Shown here piece by piece: positions 1 to 6,217 of a stretch of DNA of 7,550 nt (the first letter of the stretch is position 1; every line of letters starts with the position of its first letter). The position numbers and the translations under genes were made by a program. The DNA is from Novosphingobium sp. UBA1948 (GTDB taxonomy: Bacteria > Pseudomonadota > Alphaproteobacteria > Sphingomonadales > Sphingomonadaceae). The stretch lies in assembly GCA_002336765.1 (NCBI GenBank), contig DDES01000226.1, forward strand, positions 1 to 7,550. Reading direction: 5' to 3'. The notes under the pieces were generated by a model. It was given only the letters and a program-made list of their open reading frames with translations, did no database searches and had not been told where the DNA came from.

Positions 1-659
1 TTGTTGACATGGTCGTCGCCGCGGATGACATGGGTGATGCCCATATCGTGATCGTCCACTACCACGGCCAGCATATAGGTCGGCGTGCCGTCGCTGCGCA
101 GCAGCACGAAATCGTCCAGCTCGACATTGGCCACGGTCACGCGGCCCTGCACCAGATCCTCGATCACCGTCTCGCCCTCACGCGGGGCCTTGATGCGCAC
201 CACATAGGGCTGACCCTCGGGCCAGTCGGCAGGCGCGGCGTCGCGCCACGGCGAGACAATGCGGAACGGGCGCTTCTCGGCCTGCGCGGCCTCGCGCATC
301 GCGGTCAGTTCGTCCTGCGTCAGGTAGCAGCGATAGGCATGGCCCGCCTCGAGCAGCTTGGCCGCCACCTGAGCATGGCGGTCGGAGCGCGCGAACTGGA
401 AAGTGGCAGGCTCGTCGCCATCCAGCCCGAGCCAGCTCAGTCCGTCGAAAATCGCGTCAATCGCCGGTTCGGTGCTGCGCGCGCGGTCGGTATCCTCGAT
501 GCGCAGGAGGTATTTGCCGCCATGGTGGCGCGCATAGAGCCAGTTGAACAGCGCCGTGCGCGCGCCGCCGATGTGCAGATAGCCGGTGGGCGAGGGGGCA
601 AAACGCGTGACGACCTGCTTGCCGTCTGCGCTGCCAGATCCCGAACCCCCACTTGCCAT
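1..659 (-). CDS. gltX: Glutamyl-tRNA synthetase, N-terminal part (runs off left edge)
   Basis: Class I aminoacyl-tRNA synthetase that charges tRNA-Glu with glutamate in the cytoplasm. The visible 219 residues hold the start of the Rossmann catalytic domain. The signature FAPSPTGYLHIGG lies at about residues 20-32 and contains the HIGH-class ATP-binding motif. It is followed by RTALFNWLYARHHGG, the LRIEDTD motif near residues 52-58, and near the edge VVVDDHDMGITHVIRGDDH. The KMSKS loop and the tRNA anticodon-binding domain lie beyond the window; family members are about 470-480 residues. The ATG at 657-659 is chosen because AGGAAGG (668-674) sits 8 bases upstream. This start gives a short Gly/Ser-rich leader (about residues 2-13) before the conserved core, which is slightly odd. 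The gene is divergent from comEC, with 28 bases between the proposed starts. Identification is firm. Confidence 0.96.
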   Translation of the reverse strand, partial: MASGGSGSGSADGKQVVTRFAPSPTGYLHIGGARTALFNWLYARHHGGKYLLRIEDTDRARSTEPAIDAIFDGLSWLGLDGDEPATFQFARSDRHAQVAAKLLEAGHAYRCYLTQDELTAMREAAQAEKRPFRIVSPWRDAAPADWPEGQPYVVRIKAPREGETVIEDLVQGRVTVANVELDDFVLLRSDGTPTYMLAVVVDDHDMGITHVIRGDDHVN

Positions 660-667
660 TCTTGCGA

Positions 668-674
668 CCTTCCT
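668..674 (-). promoter_or_regulatory. Ribosome binding site of gltX
   Basis: AGGAAGG on the minus strand, 8 bases before the ATG at 659. It decides the gltX start in favour of the Gly/Ser-rich N-terminus. No convincing -35/-10 pair could be assigned to either divergent gene in the short gap. Confidence 0.7.
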
Positions 675-1143
675 GTCCTATACGTGGATGGCCCTATCCG
701 CCCCCACCGATGAAATTTCCGATGGCACCGCGCTCCGTATGCATACGAATCCGCGCAGCGCTGCATTGCAGCATCGCCATTGGCCCAGCCACGCCCGAAT
801 GGCAAGTTTTGCTTTGGTCGTACAGCGATTTCTTGAGGCGCAGGGGCTGGCTCTGGCGCCGTGGCTGGCGGTCGGTTTCGCGGGCGGGATCGCCGCATGG
901 TTCGCCCTGCCGACTCGCCTCGAATGGCTGGCTTTCCTGTGTCTGATGGCGGGCATCGCGCTGGCGGCGGGCGGCCTGATGCGGCCCGACGGGCGCCTGC
1001 CGCATGTGCGTCGCGCGGTGGTTTCGATGGCGTTAATTGCAATGGCGGGCTGCGCGGTGGTCTGGGCCAAATCGGCGCTGGTGGGCACACCGGCGCTGCC
1101 CTATCCCACGGCGGGCATGGTGAAGGCGCTGGTGCTCGACCGC

Positions 1144-1146
1144 TAA
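1144..1146 (+). other. In-frame TAA interrupting comEC
   Basis: The frame reads VLDR-stop-DQPAEGRVRLVLALREP. The residues after the stop but before any possible start codon (DQPAEGR) still read like ComEC protein, which argues that the stop is a point change inside one gene. TAA is one substitution from CAA (Gln), GAA (Glu) or AAA (Lys), any of which would restore the frame. Confidence 0.9.
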
Positions 1147-1167
1147 GACCAGCCCGCCGAGGGGCGT

Positions 1168-2940
1168 GTGCGCCTCGTGCTGGCGCTGCGCGAGCCGCAT
1201 GGCACGCGGGCGATCAAGGTGCGCGTGACCTTGCCGCTGGCGATGGACAATCGGGCGGCGGTGGAAGGCGCGGTGGTGCGGATGAAACTGCGCCTGATGC
1301 CGCCGATGCCGCCCCCATTGCCCGGTGGCTATGATGCCGCGCGCGCGGCATGGTTCGAGGGGCTGGCAGCCACAGGCAGCGTGTTGGGCGCGGTGGAACT
1401 GGTGACCCCCGCGCCGCCCGAAGGCGGGCTGGCGCGCTGGCGACGCGGGCTTTCGGAGCATGTGCGCGGTGCGCTGGCCGGTTCAGGCAGCGCTTCGGCA
1501 GGCGGCATTGCCGCGGCCTTTGCCAGCGGCGATCGCGGCGGCATTGCCGCTGCCGACGAGGCCGCGATGCGCGACTCGGGGCTGACCCATCTGCTCTCGG
1601 TATCGGGCCTGCATGTCAGCGCGGTGGTGGCGGGGGCGTATTTTCTGGCGCTGCGCCTGCTGGCGCTGTTTCCGTGGCTGGCCTTGCGGGTGCGTCTGCC
1701 GGTGCTGGCCAGCGGCTTTGGCGGGGCGGCGGGTGTGGGCTATACGCTGTTGACCGGCGCGCAGGTGCCCACCGTGCGCTCCTGCCTTGGCGCCTTGCTG
1801 GTGCTGGCGGCGGTGGCGCTGGGGCGCCAGCCCTTGTCGATGCGGCTGCTGGCGGTGGCCGCACTGGTGGTGATGCTGTTGTGGCCCGAGGCGGTCCTGG
1901 GGCCCGGCTTCCAGATGAGTTTTGGTGCGGTGATGGCGATCATCGCCCTGCACGAGGCCGCCCCTGCGCGCGCCTTTCTGGCGCGGCGCGAGGAGGGGTG
2001 GTGGATGCGGGTGTGGCGGGGCGGGGTGATGCTGTTGCTCTCGGGTCTGGTTATTGAACTGGCGCTGATGCCGATCACCTTCTTCCACTTCCACCGCGCG
2101 GGGATCTATGGCTCGCTGGCCAATCTGGTGGCGATCCCGCTGACGACTTTCATCACCATGCCGCTTATCGCGCTGGCGCTGGCGCTCGATCTGGTGGGGA
2201 TGGGGCATGGGGCGTGGGTGCTGTGCGGGCAATCGCTCGATCTGTTGCTGGCCATCGCCCATTGGACCGCTGCGCGTCCCGACGCCGTGACGCGCATGCC
2301 GACGATGGGGGCGAGCGCTTTTGCCAGTTTTGTGGGCGGGATGCTGTGGCTGGCGCTGTGGCGTGGGCGGGCGCGTCTGCTGGGGCTGGTGCCAGCGGTC
2401 GGGGCGGCGATCTCGCTGGCTTTCATCACCCCGCCCGATGTGCTGATTACCGGCGACGGACGCAATCTGGGCGTGGTCGAGCAGGACGGGCGGACTCTGG
2501 TGATGCTGAAACAGGGCCGCTCTACCTTCGTCCGTGACGCTATGCTGGAGGCGGCGGGTCTGGAGATGGCGGGCATGGCGGGCAAGCCGTTGCCCATCGA
2601 GGCGTGGAAAGGCGCGCAATGCAACGAGGGCTTTTGCCGCCTCACGCTGACGCGCGCCGCCAAGGGCGACATGCGGAACTGGACGCTGCTGGTGGCGCGC
2701 AGCAAGTGGCTGGCGGGCGAGCGGGAGATGGCGGCGGCCTGCGCCAGCGTGGACATCGTGATCGCGCAGACGAAAATCTTTGGCCCGTGCCACCCCCGCC
2801 TGATGAAGGTGGACGAGCCGGTGCTATACCGTAGCGGCGGCATCGCGCTCACTCTGGCGCAGGGGCGGATCGCCACCGTGGCGCAATCGCAGGGCCAGCA
2901 TCCGTGGTGGCGTGCGCCCGGTGGCTGGCCGCAGGATTAG
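1168..2940 (+). CDS. comEC: C-terminal ComEC fragment: Competence domain and degenerate hydrolase-like tail
   Basis: This is the open part of comEC after the TAA, 590 codons from a possible GTG start at 1168. It begins with the rest of the OB-fold-like region (residues 1-50). The membrane-embedded Competence domain follows from about residue 115, with conserved landmarks AFASGDRGGI, THLLSVSGLHVS (140-151), GYTLLTGAQVPTVRS (191-205), PGFQMSFGAV (246-255) and YGSLANLVAIPLTT (314-327). Many hydrophobic segments run to about residue 420. The tail (421-590) is in the position of the metallo-beta-lactamase-like domain of Bacillus ComEC, but shows no HxHxDH metal site. It has four cysteines: CNEGFC (485-490), AACAS and GPCHP. 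Independent translation is only a possibility: GAGGGG (1159-1164) is too close to GTG 1168 for ideal spacing. More probably this is the downstream remnant of one gene. Confidence 0.6.
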   Translation: MRLVLALREPHGTRAIKVRVTLPLAMDNRAAVEGAVVRMKLRLMPPMPPPLPGGYDAARAAWFEGLAATGSVLGAVELVTPAPPEGGLARWRRGLSEHVRGALAGSGSASAGGIAAAFASGDRGGIAAADEAAMRDSGLTHLLSVSGLHVSAVVAGAYFLALRLLALFPWLALRVRLPVLASGFGGAAGVGYTLLTGAQVPTVRSCLGALLVLAAVALGRQPLSMRLLAVAALVVMLLWPEAVLGPGFQMSFGAVMAIIALHEAAPARAFLARREEGWWMRVWRGGVMLLLSGLVIELALMPITFFHFHRAGIYGSLANLVAIPLTTFITMPLIALALALDLVGMGHGAWVLCGQSLDLLLAIAHWTAARPDAVTRMPTMGASAFASFVGGMLWLALWRGRARLLGLVPAVGAAISLAFITPPDVLITGDGRNLGVVEQDGRTLVMLKQGRSTFVRDAMLEAAGLEMAGMAGKPLPIEAWKGAQCNEGFCRLTLTRAAKGDMRNWTLLVARSKWLAGEREMAAACASVDIVIAQTKIFGPCHPRLMKVDEPVLYRSGGIALTLAQGRIATVAQSQGQHPWWRAPGGWPQD

Positions 2941-2942
2941 GC

Positions 2943-2976
2943 GCGGGGTGGCGGGCAGGGCACAAACCCCGCCCGC
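2943..2976. terminator. Possible hairpin terminator between convergent comEC and lexA
   Basis: The 51-base gap between the two stop codons holds GC-rich inverted repeats. GCGGGGT (2943-2949) can pair with ACCCCGC (2966-2972). Alternatively, GCGGGC (2951-2956) can pair with GCCCGC (2971-2976). The two pairings exclude each other and neither is followed by a T-run on either strand, so a standard intrinsic terminator is not shown. The position between converging genes is the main support. Confidence 0.3.
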
Positions 2977-2991
2977 ACCTCATGGGTCAGT

Positions 2992-3672
2992 TCAGTGATA
3001 GCGGCGCAACAGCCCCGCCAGTTTGCCCTGCACGGCCACTTCATTGGGCTGGTAATATTGTGGGTCATAGGCCGCATTGGCCGGATCGAGCCGCACCATC
3101 CCGCGCTCGCGTCGCAGATATTTGAGTGTCGCTTCCTCGCCGCGCACCAGCGCGACGATGATTTCGCCATCGCGCGCGGTCTCGGTCTTGCGGATCAGGG
3201 CGATATCACCATCGAGAATGCCCGCCTCGACCATCGAATCGCCCGAGACTTCGAGCGCATAATGTTCGCCCGACCCCAGCAATGCCGCGGGAACCGGCAG
3301 CATCGCCTGACCCTCGAGCGCCTCGATCGGCACACCGGCGGCGATGCGCCCGTGCATCGGGATCTCGACAATGTCGTTGGCGGCAGCAGGCACCACCGGC
3401 TTGATGGCTTCCACCACAGGCTTGGGCGTTACGGCCCGCGTCGGCGCTGGCGTCACATCCTCGGGCTGGCGCAACACTTCGAGCGCGCGGGCGCGGTTGG
3501 GCAGGCGGCGGATAAAGCCGCGTTCTTCCAGCGCGGAGATCAGCCGGTGCACGCCCGATTTCGATTTCAAATCGAGCGCGTCCTTCATCTCTTCAAAGCT
3601 GGGCGAAACGCCGGATTCCTCGAGACTGGCCTGAATGAACCGGAGCAGCTCGTGCTGTTTGCGGGTGAGCAT
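2992..3672 (-). CDS. lexA: LexA, SOS-response transcriptional repressor
   Basis: LexA binds SOS operators and cleaves itself when stimulated by RecA on single-stranded DNA, releasing DNA-repair genes. The protein is 226 residues. The winged-helix DNA-binding domain covers about residues 1-68 (MLTRKQHELLRFIQ, then SPSFEEMKDALDLKSKSGVH). The C-terminal S24 peptidase domain (about 102-226) has the Ala112-Gly113 cleavage site in GRIAAGVP, the nucleophile Ser146 in SGDSM and the general-base Lys184 in EATLKY. All catalytic residues are present, so self-cleavage should work. The hinge (about 69-101), rich in Pro, Ala and Val, makes the protein longer than the 202-residue E. coli LexA. ATG 3672 is chosen over an in-frame ATG at 3735 because it starts the conserved MLTRKQ sequence and has GGGAGGA just upstream. 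The SOS box further upstream implies autorepression. moeA lies 78 bases upstream on the same strand. Confidence 0.97.
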   Translation of the reverse strand: MLTRKQHELLRFIQASLEESGVSPSFEEMKDALDLKSKSGVHRLISALEERGFIRRLPNRARALEVLRQPEDVTPAPTRAVTPKPVVEAIKPVVPAAANDIVEIPMHGRIAAGVPIEALEGQAMLPVPAALLGSGEHYALEVSGDSMVEAGILDGDIALIRKTETARDGEIIVALVRGEEATLKYLRRERGMVRLDPANAAYDPQYYQPNEVAVQGKLAGLLRRYH

Positions 3673-3676
3673 CTGT

Positions 3677-3683
3677 TCCTCCC
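3677..3683 (-). promoter_or_regulatory. Ribosome binding site of lexA
   Basis: GGGAGGA on the minus strand ends 4 bases before the ATG at 3672. It is the strongest Shine-Dalgarno match in the window and settles the start at MLTRKQ. Confidence 0.8.
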
Positions 3684-3699
3684 ATAAGCGCCATAGCGC

Positions 3700-3714
3700 G
3701 AACGAACGCGGAAC
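3700..3714 (-). promoter_or_regulatory. SOS box (LexA operator), GTTC-N7-GTTC
   Basis: The minus strand reads GTTCCGCGTTCGTTC, an exact match to the direct-repeat operator GTTC-N7-GTTC known for LexA of Alphaproteobacteria. It ends 27 bases before the lexA start codon, where LexA binding would block initiation. An additional GTTC (3704-3707) lies within the spacer, directly next to the downstream half-site. I could not assign a well-spaced -35/-10 pair around it. Confidence 0.85.
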
Positions 3715-3750
3715 AATTACGCAACAATTGTGCATGCGTCAAGCGACGCT

Positions 3751-4953
3751 TCAAAAACACCCGCCGTTTTCCAGCAAATAGACCCTTACGCGCTCGCCCG
3801 ACTGTGCCGCGCTGGCCCCTGCCACCCGCTCGATCAGGCAATTCGACAAAGCCATCGCCCCCAGTGCCGAGGAATCGCGCATCATGCGCGGCACCACGCG
3901 CACGCCATCCCACGTGCCGCGGATAAATTCGCACCGGTCACCGCCCGCAGGCAGATTGCCCTTGAGCGCGGTCTCCACCGCCACCGGCAAGGGTGCCGCC
4001 GCCCCCAGCATCGCGCGGAGCAGTGGCAGCAGGAACAGATAGGCGGTGACCAGACTGGACACCGGATTGCCCGGCAGGCCCAGCACCACCTGTCCCCCGC
4101 GCGTGGCGATCAGGATCGGTTTGCCGGGACGCAGCGCCACTTTCCAGAAGTCGATCTTTGCGCCCCAACGCTCCAGCGCGGGGCGGATCAGATCATGGTC
4201 GCCCACCGAGGCGCCGCCGCTGGTGACGATCACATCGGCATCGCTCGCCGCATCCAGCGCCGCCACCAGCGCATCGCAATCATCGCGCACAGGACCGAGG
4301 CGAAAACTCTTGCTCGCCACGTCGGCCACCATCGCGGCGAGCATGGCGCCATTGCTGGCGGGGATCTGGTGTGGGGCGCAAGGTTCGCCCTTGGGGGCCA
4401 GCTCATCGCCGGAATCGATAATCGCCACGCGCGGGCGGCGGCGGGCGGGCAGATGCGTGTGACCCGCCGCCAGTGCCAGCGCTATCTGCGCTGGCCCGAT
4501 CTTCACGCCTGCGGGCAGCAGGGCATGCCCCTCCGCAAAATCGAAACCGGCGCGGCGGATATGCTTGTCCTGCGGCGACGGGGGCGTGCCGGTCAGGCGC
4601 AAGGCATCACCCTCGCGGGCGCAGTCCTCCTGCATCAACACAACGCCGGCGCCCGCAGGCATCAGCGCGCCTGTGGAAATGCGCAAAGCCTCGCCTTTGC
4701 CCAGCGTTCCGGCGAAAGGGTGGCCTGCCGCGCTTTCCCCCACCACACGCCACGGTCCGGCCAGATCGTCCGTCACCAGTGCATAGCCATCCATTGCCGA
4801 CATATCGGCGGCGGGTTGCTGGCGGCGGGCGGTGAGCGGTTCGGCCAGATAACGGCCCAGCGTATCCTCCACCGCGACATGTTCGAAGGGCAGCAAGGGC
4901 GCCAGCGCCAGCAGGCGGGCCTGCGCCTCCTGCAGCGGCAGCAGCGAGGTCAT
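3751..4953 (-). CDS. moeA: Molybdopterin molybdenumtransferase MoeA
   Basis: MoeA inserts molybdate into adenylylated molybdopterin, the final general step of molybdenum cofactor synthesis, in the cytoplasm. The 400-residue length fits the family (E. coli 411). Landmarks in order are SAMDGYA (52-58), STGALMPAGAGVV (93-105), SGDELAPKGE (181-190, with Ser where many homologues have Thr), VTSGGASVGDHD (243-254), LRPGKP (274-279) and LGLPGNPVSS (291-300). The last three belong to the MoaB/Mog-like molybdopterin-binding domain III; the C-terminal beta domain IV follows from about 325. The ATG at 4951-4953 overlaps the moaC stop as ATGA, so translation is probably coupled; there is only a weak ribosome binding site of its own. 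It is the last gene of the trp-moa cluster before lexA. Confidence 0.96.
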   Translation of the reverse strand: MTSLLPLQEAQARLLALAPLLPFEHVAVEDTLGRYLAEPLTARRQQPAADMSAMDGYALVTDDLAGPWRVVGESAAGHPFAGTLGKGEALRISTGALMPAGAGVVLMQEDCAREGDALRLTGTPPSPQDKHIRRAGFDFAEGHALLPAGVKIGPAQIALALAAGHTHLPARRRPRVAIIDSGDELAPKGEPCAPHQIPASNGAMLAAMVADVASKSFRLGPVRDDCDALVAALDAASDADVIVTSGGASVGDHDLIRPALERWGAKIDFWKVALRPGKPILIATRGGQVVLGLPGNPVSSLVTAYLFLLPLLRAMLGAAAPLPVAVETALKGNLPAGGDRCEFIRGTWDGVRVVPRMMRDSSALGAMALSNCLIERVAGASAAQSGERVRVYLLENGGCF

Positions 4954-5423
4954 GTCGAAGCTGTCCAGTCGCCCGACTTGCCCCCGCGTTTCTCGATCAG
5001 GCGGATGTTTTCGATCACCATGCCTTTATCGATCGCCTTGGCCATGTCGTAGATCGTCAGTAGAGCGAGGGACACGGCGGTGAGGGCTTCCATCTCGACG
5101 CCGGTCTTGCCGGTCAGGCTGGCGGTGGCCTTGGCGGTGATGCCGTCGTCCTCAAGCGTGAAATCCAGCGCGACACTATGCAGCGGCAGCGGGTGGCAGA
5201 GCGGGATGAGATCGGCGGTCTTCTTGGCGGCCATGATCCCCGCGATGCGCGCGGCGGCCACCACATCGCCCTTGGGCACCTTGCCATCACGGATCGCGGC
5301 CAGAGCCTCCGCGTTCATGCGGATGCGGCCTGCGGCGATGGCGATGCGTTGCGTCTCGGCCTTGCCGCCCACATCGACCATGCGGGCGTGGCCCTGTTCA
5401 TCAAGGTGGGTCAGGCCAGCCAT
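4950..5423 (-). CDS. moaC: Cyclic pyranopterin monophosphate synthase MoaC
   Basis: MoaC converts the MoaA product (3',8-cyclo-7,8-dihydro-GTP) to cyclic pyranopterin monophosphate in the first stage of molybdenum cofactor synthesis. The 157 residues match the usual 155-165. Conserved parts are MVDVGGK (15-21), the catalytic-site lysine in VPKGDV (Lys51), LIPLCHPLPL with His77, TGVEMEALTAVS (107-118) and TIYDMAKAIDK, where Asp126 and Lys129 match the catalytic pair of E. coli MoaC. ATG 5423 is chosen over an upstream in-frame ATG at 5516 because the family begins there and GGAG (5431-5434) lies 7 bases upstream. The gene starts 2 bases after the trpC stop and its own stop overlaps the moeA start. 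MoaA is not in the window. Confidence 0.96.
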   Translation of the reverse strand: MAGLTHLDEQGHARMVDVGGKAETQRIAIAAGRIRMNAEALAAIRDGKVPKGDVVAAARIAGIMAAKKTADLIPLCHPLPLHSVALDFTLEDDGITAKATASLTGKTGVEMEALTAVSLALLTIYDMAKAIDKGMVIENIRLIEKRGGKSGDWTAST

Positions 5424-5425
5424 GC

Positions 5426-6217
5426 TCAGGCTCCGGTCAAGAGCTTGCGGGTGGCGGCTTCGACATCTTCCTGCCGCATCAGGCTCTCGCCGACAAGGAA
5501 AGTGCGCGCGCCGCAAGGCGCCAGACGAAGCAGATCCGCGTGATGGTTGATGCCGCTTTCGGCCACCAGCAACGTGCCTTCGGGCGCCAGCGGGGCGAGG
5601 CGGGCGGTGGTGGCAATATCGGTGGTGAAGGTCTTGAGATTGCGGTTGTTGACCCCGATCAGGCGCGAGCGCAACGCATGGGCGCGCTCCATCTCGGCCT
5701 CGTCATGCACCTCGACCAGCACCGACATGCCGCGTTCGATGGCGGCGGCCTCGATCTCGGCCATTTGCGCATCGGACAAAGCGGCCACGATGATAAGGAT
5801 GGCATCCGCCCCGATGGCGCGGGCCTCGGCCACCTGCCAGGGATCGACCATGAAGTCCTTGCGCAGCACCGGCAGATCGCAAGCGGCGCGCGCGGCGATC
5901 AGATAGTCCTCATGCCCCTGAAAATAGGGCGCATCGGTCAGGATCGACAGGCAGGCCGCGCCGCCTGCCTGATAGGCGCGGGCATGGGCAGGCGGATCGA
6001 AGGTGGGGCGGATCAGGCCCTTGGATGGGCTGGCTTTCTTGATCTCGGCGATCAGGGCAAAGCCGGTGGCAGATTTGGCGCGCAGGGCGGCCTCAAACCC
6101 GCGCGGGGCGGATTGGACGGCGGCGCGGGCGTCGAGATCGGCCAGTGTGGCCAGCGGCTTGCGCGCTGCCACTTCCTGACGCTTGGTGTTGCAGATTTCG
6201 GTGAGTTTGTCGGTCAT
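5426..6217 (-). CDS. trpC: Indole-3-glycerol-phosphate synthase TrpC
   Basis: Closes the indole ring from 1-(2-carboxyphenylamino)-1-deoxyribulose 5-phosphate, the fourth step of the tryptophan branch. It is a single-domain (beta/alpha)8 barrel of 263 residues, not fused to TrpF as in E. coli. Active-site motifs are present: AEIKKASPSKG with Glu58 and Lys60, LRKDF with Lys120, LVEVHDE with Glu169, IGVNNRNL with Asn190, and AESGI with Ser221. These correspond to the catalytic and binding residues described for IGPS of Sulfolobus. The ATG at 6215-6217 overlaps the trpD stop as ATGA and has AAGG (6225-6228) 7 bases upstream. A longer in-frame start at 6304 would lie deep inside trpD and is rejected. 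moaC follows after 2 bases. Confidence 0.97.
   Translation of the reverse strand: MTDKLTEICNTKRQEVAARKPLATLADLDARAAVQSAPRGFEAALRAKSATGFALIAEIKKASPSKGLIRPTFDPPAHARAYQAGGAACLSILTDAPYFQGHEDYLIAARAACDLPVLRKDFMVDPWQVAEARAIGADAILIIVAALSDAQMAEIEAAAIERGMSVLVEVHDEAEMERAHALRSRLIGVNNRNLKTFTTDIATTARLAPLAPEGTLLVAESGINHHADLLRLAPCGARTFLVGESLMRQEDVEAATRKLLTGA

Larger units (their letters stand above)
688..2940 (+). pseudogene. comEC: comEC, DNA-uptake channel gene interrupted by an in-frame ochre stop
   Basis: ComEC/Rec2 is the polytopic inner-membrane protein that carries single-stranded DNA into the cytosol during natural transformation. Read through the stop, the frame from ATG 688 encodes about 750 residues, a normal length for the family. 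TAA at 1144-1146 (codon 153) leaves a 152-residue N-terminal piece. That piece has three likely membrane segments (about residues 57-73, 80-98 and 108-128), typical of the ComEC N-terminal region (DUF4131). The stop falls at the start of the soluble OB-fold-like stretch. The same frame continues without another stop to 2940, so a base substitution rather than an indel is implied. The start is uncertain: ATGs at 688, 739 and 799 are in frame and none has a clear ribosome binding site. The alternatives to a true pseudogene are sequence error, stop readthrough, or two separately translated pieces. Confidence 0.75.

Noticed and set aside
1144..1170. Frameshift as the cause of the comEC interruption
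   Set aside because: The upstream and downstream parts are in the same reading frame, and ComEC-like residues continue directly after the TAA, so no insertion or deletion is needed.
1483..2793. Long open frame (about 436 codons) on the minus strand opposite comEC
   Set aside because: It is rich in His, Arg, Gln and Pro with no recognisable domain, lies opposite a clearly conserved ComEC frame, and is the usual antisense shadow of GC-rich coding DNA.
3735..3750. Small hairpin after the moeA stop (GCGTC 3736-3740 with GACGC 3745-3749, four-base loop) as a terminator
   Set aside because: The stem is only 5 base pairs and no T-run follows on the minus strand, so it is too weak to call.
3730..5052. 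Long open frame (about 440 codons) on the plus strand opposite moeA
   Set aside because: Low-complexity His/Arg/Gln-rich translation, no family signature, and complete overlap with well-supported moeA and part of moaC; an antisense artefact.
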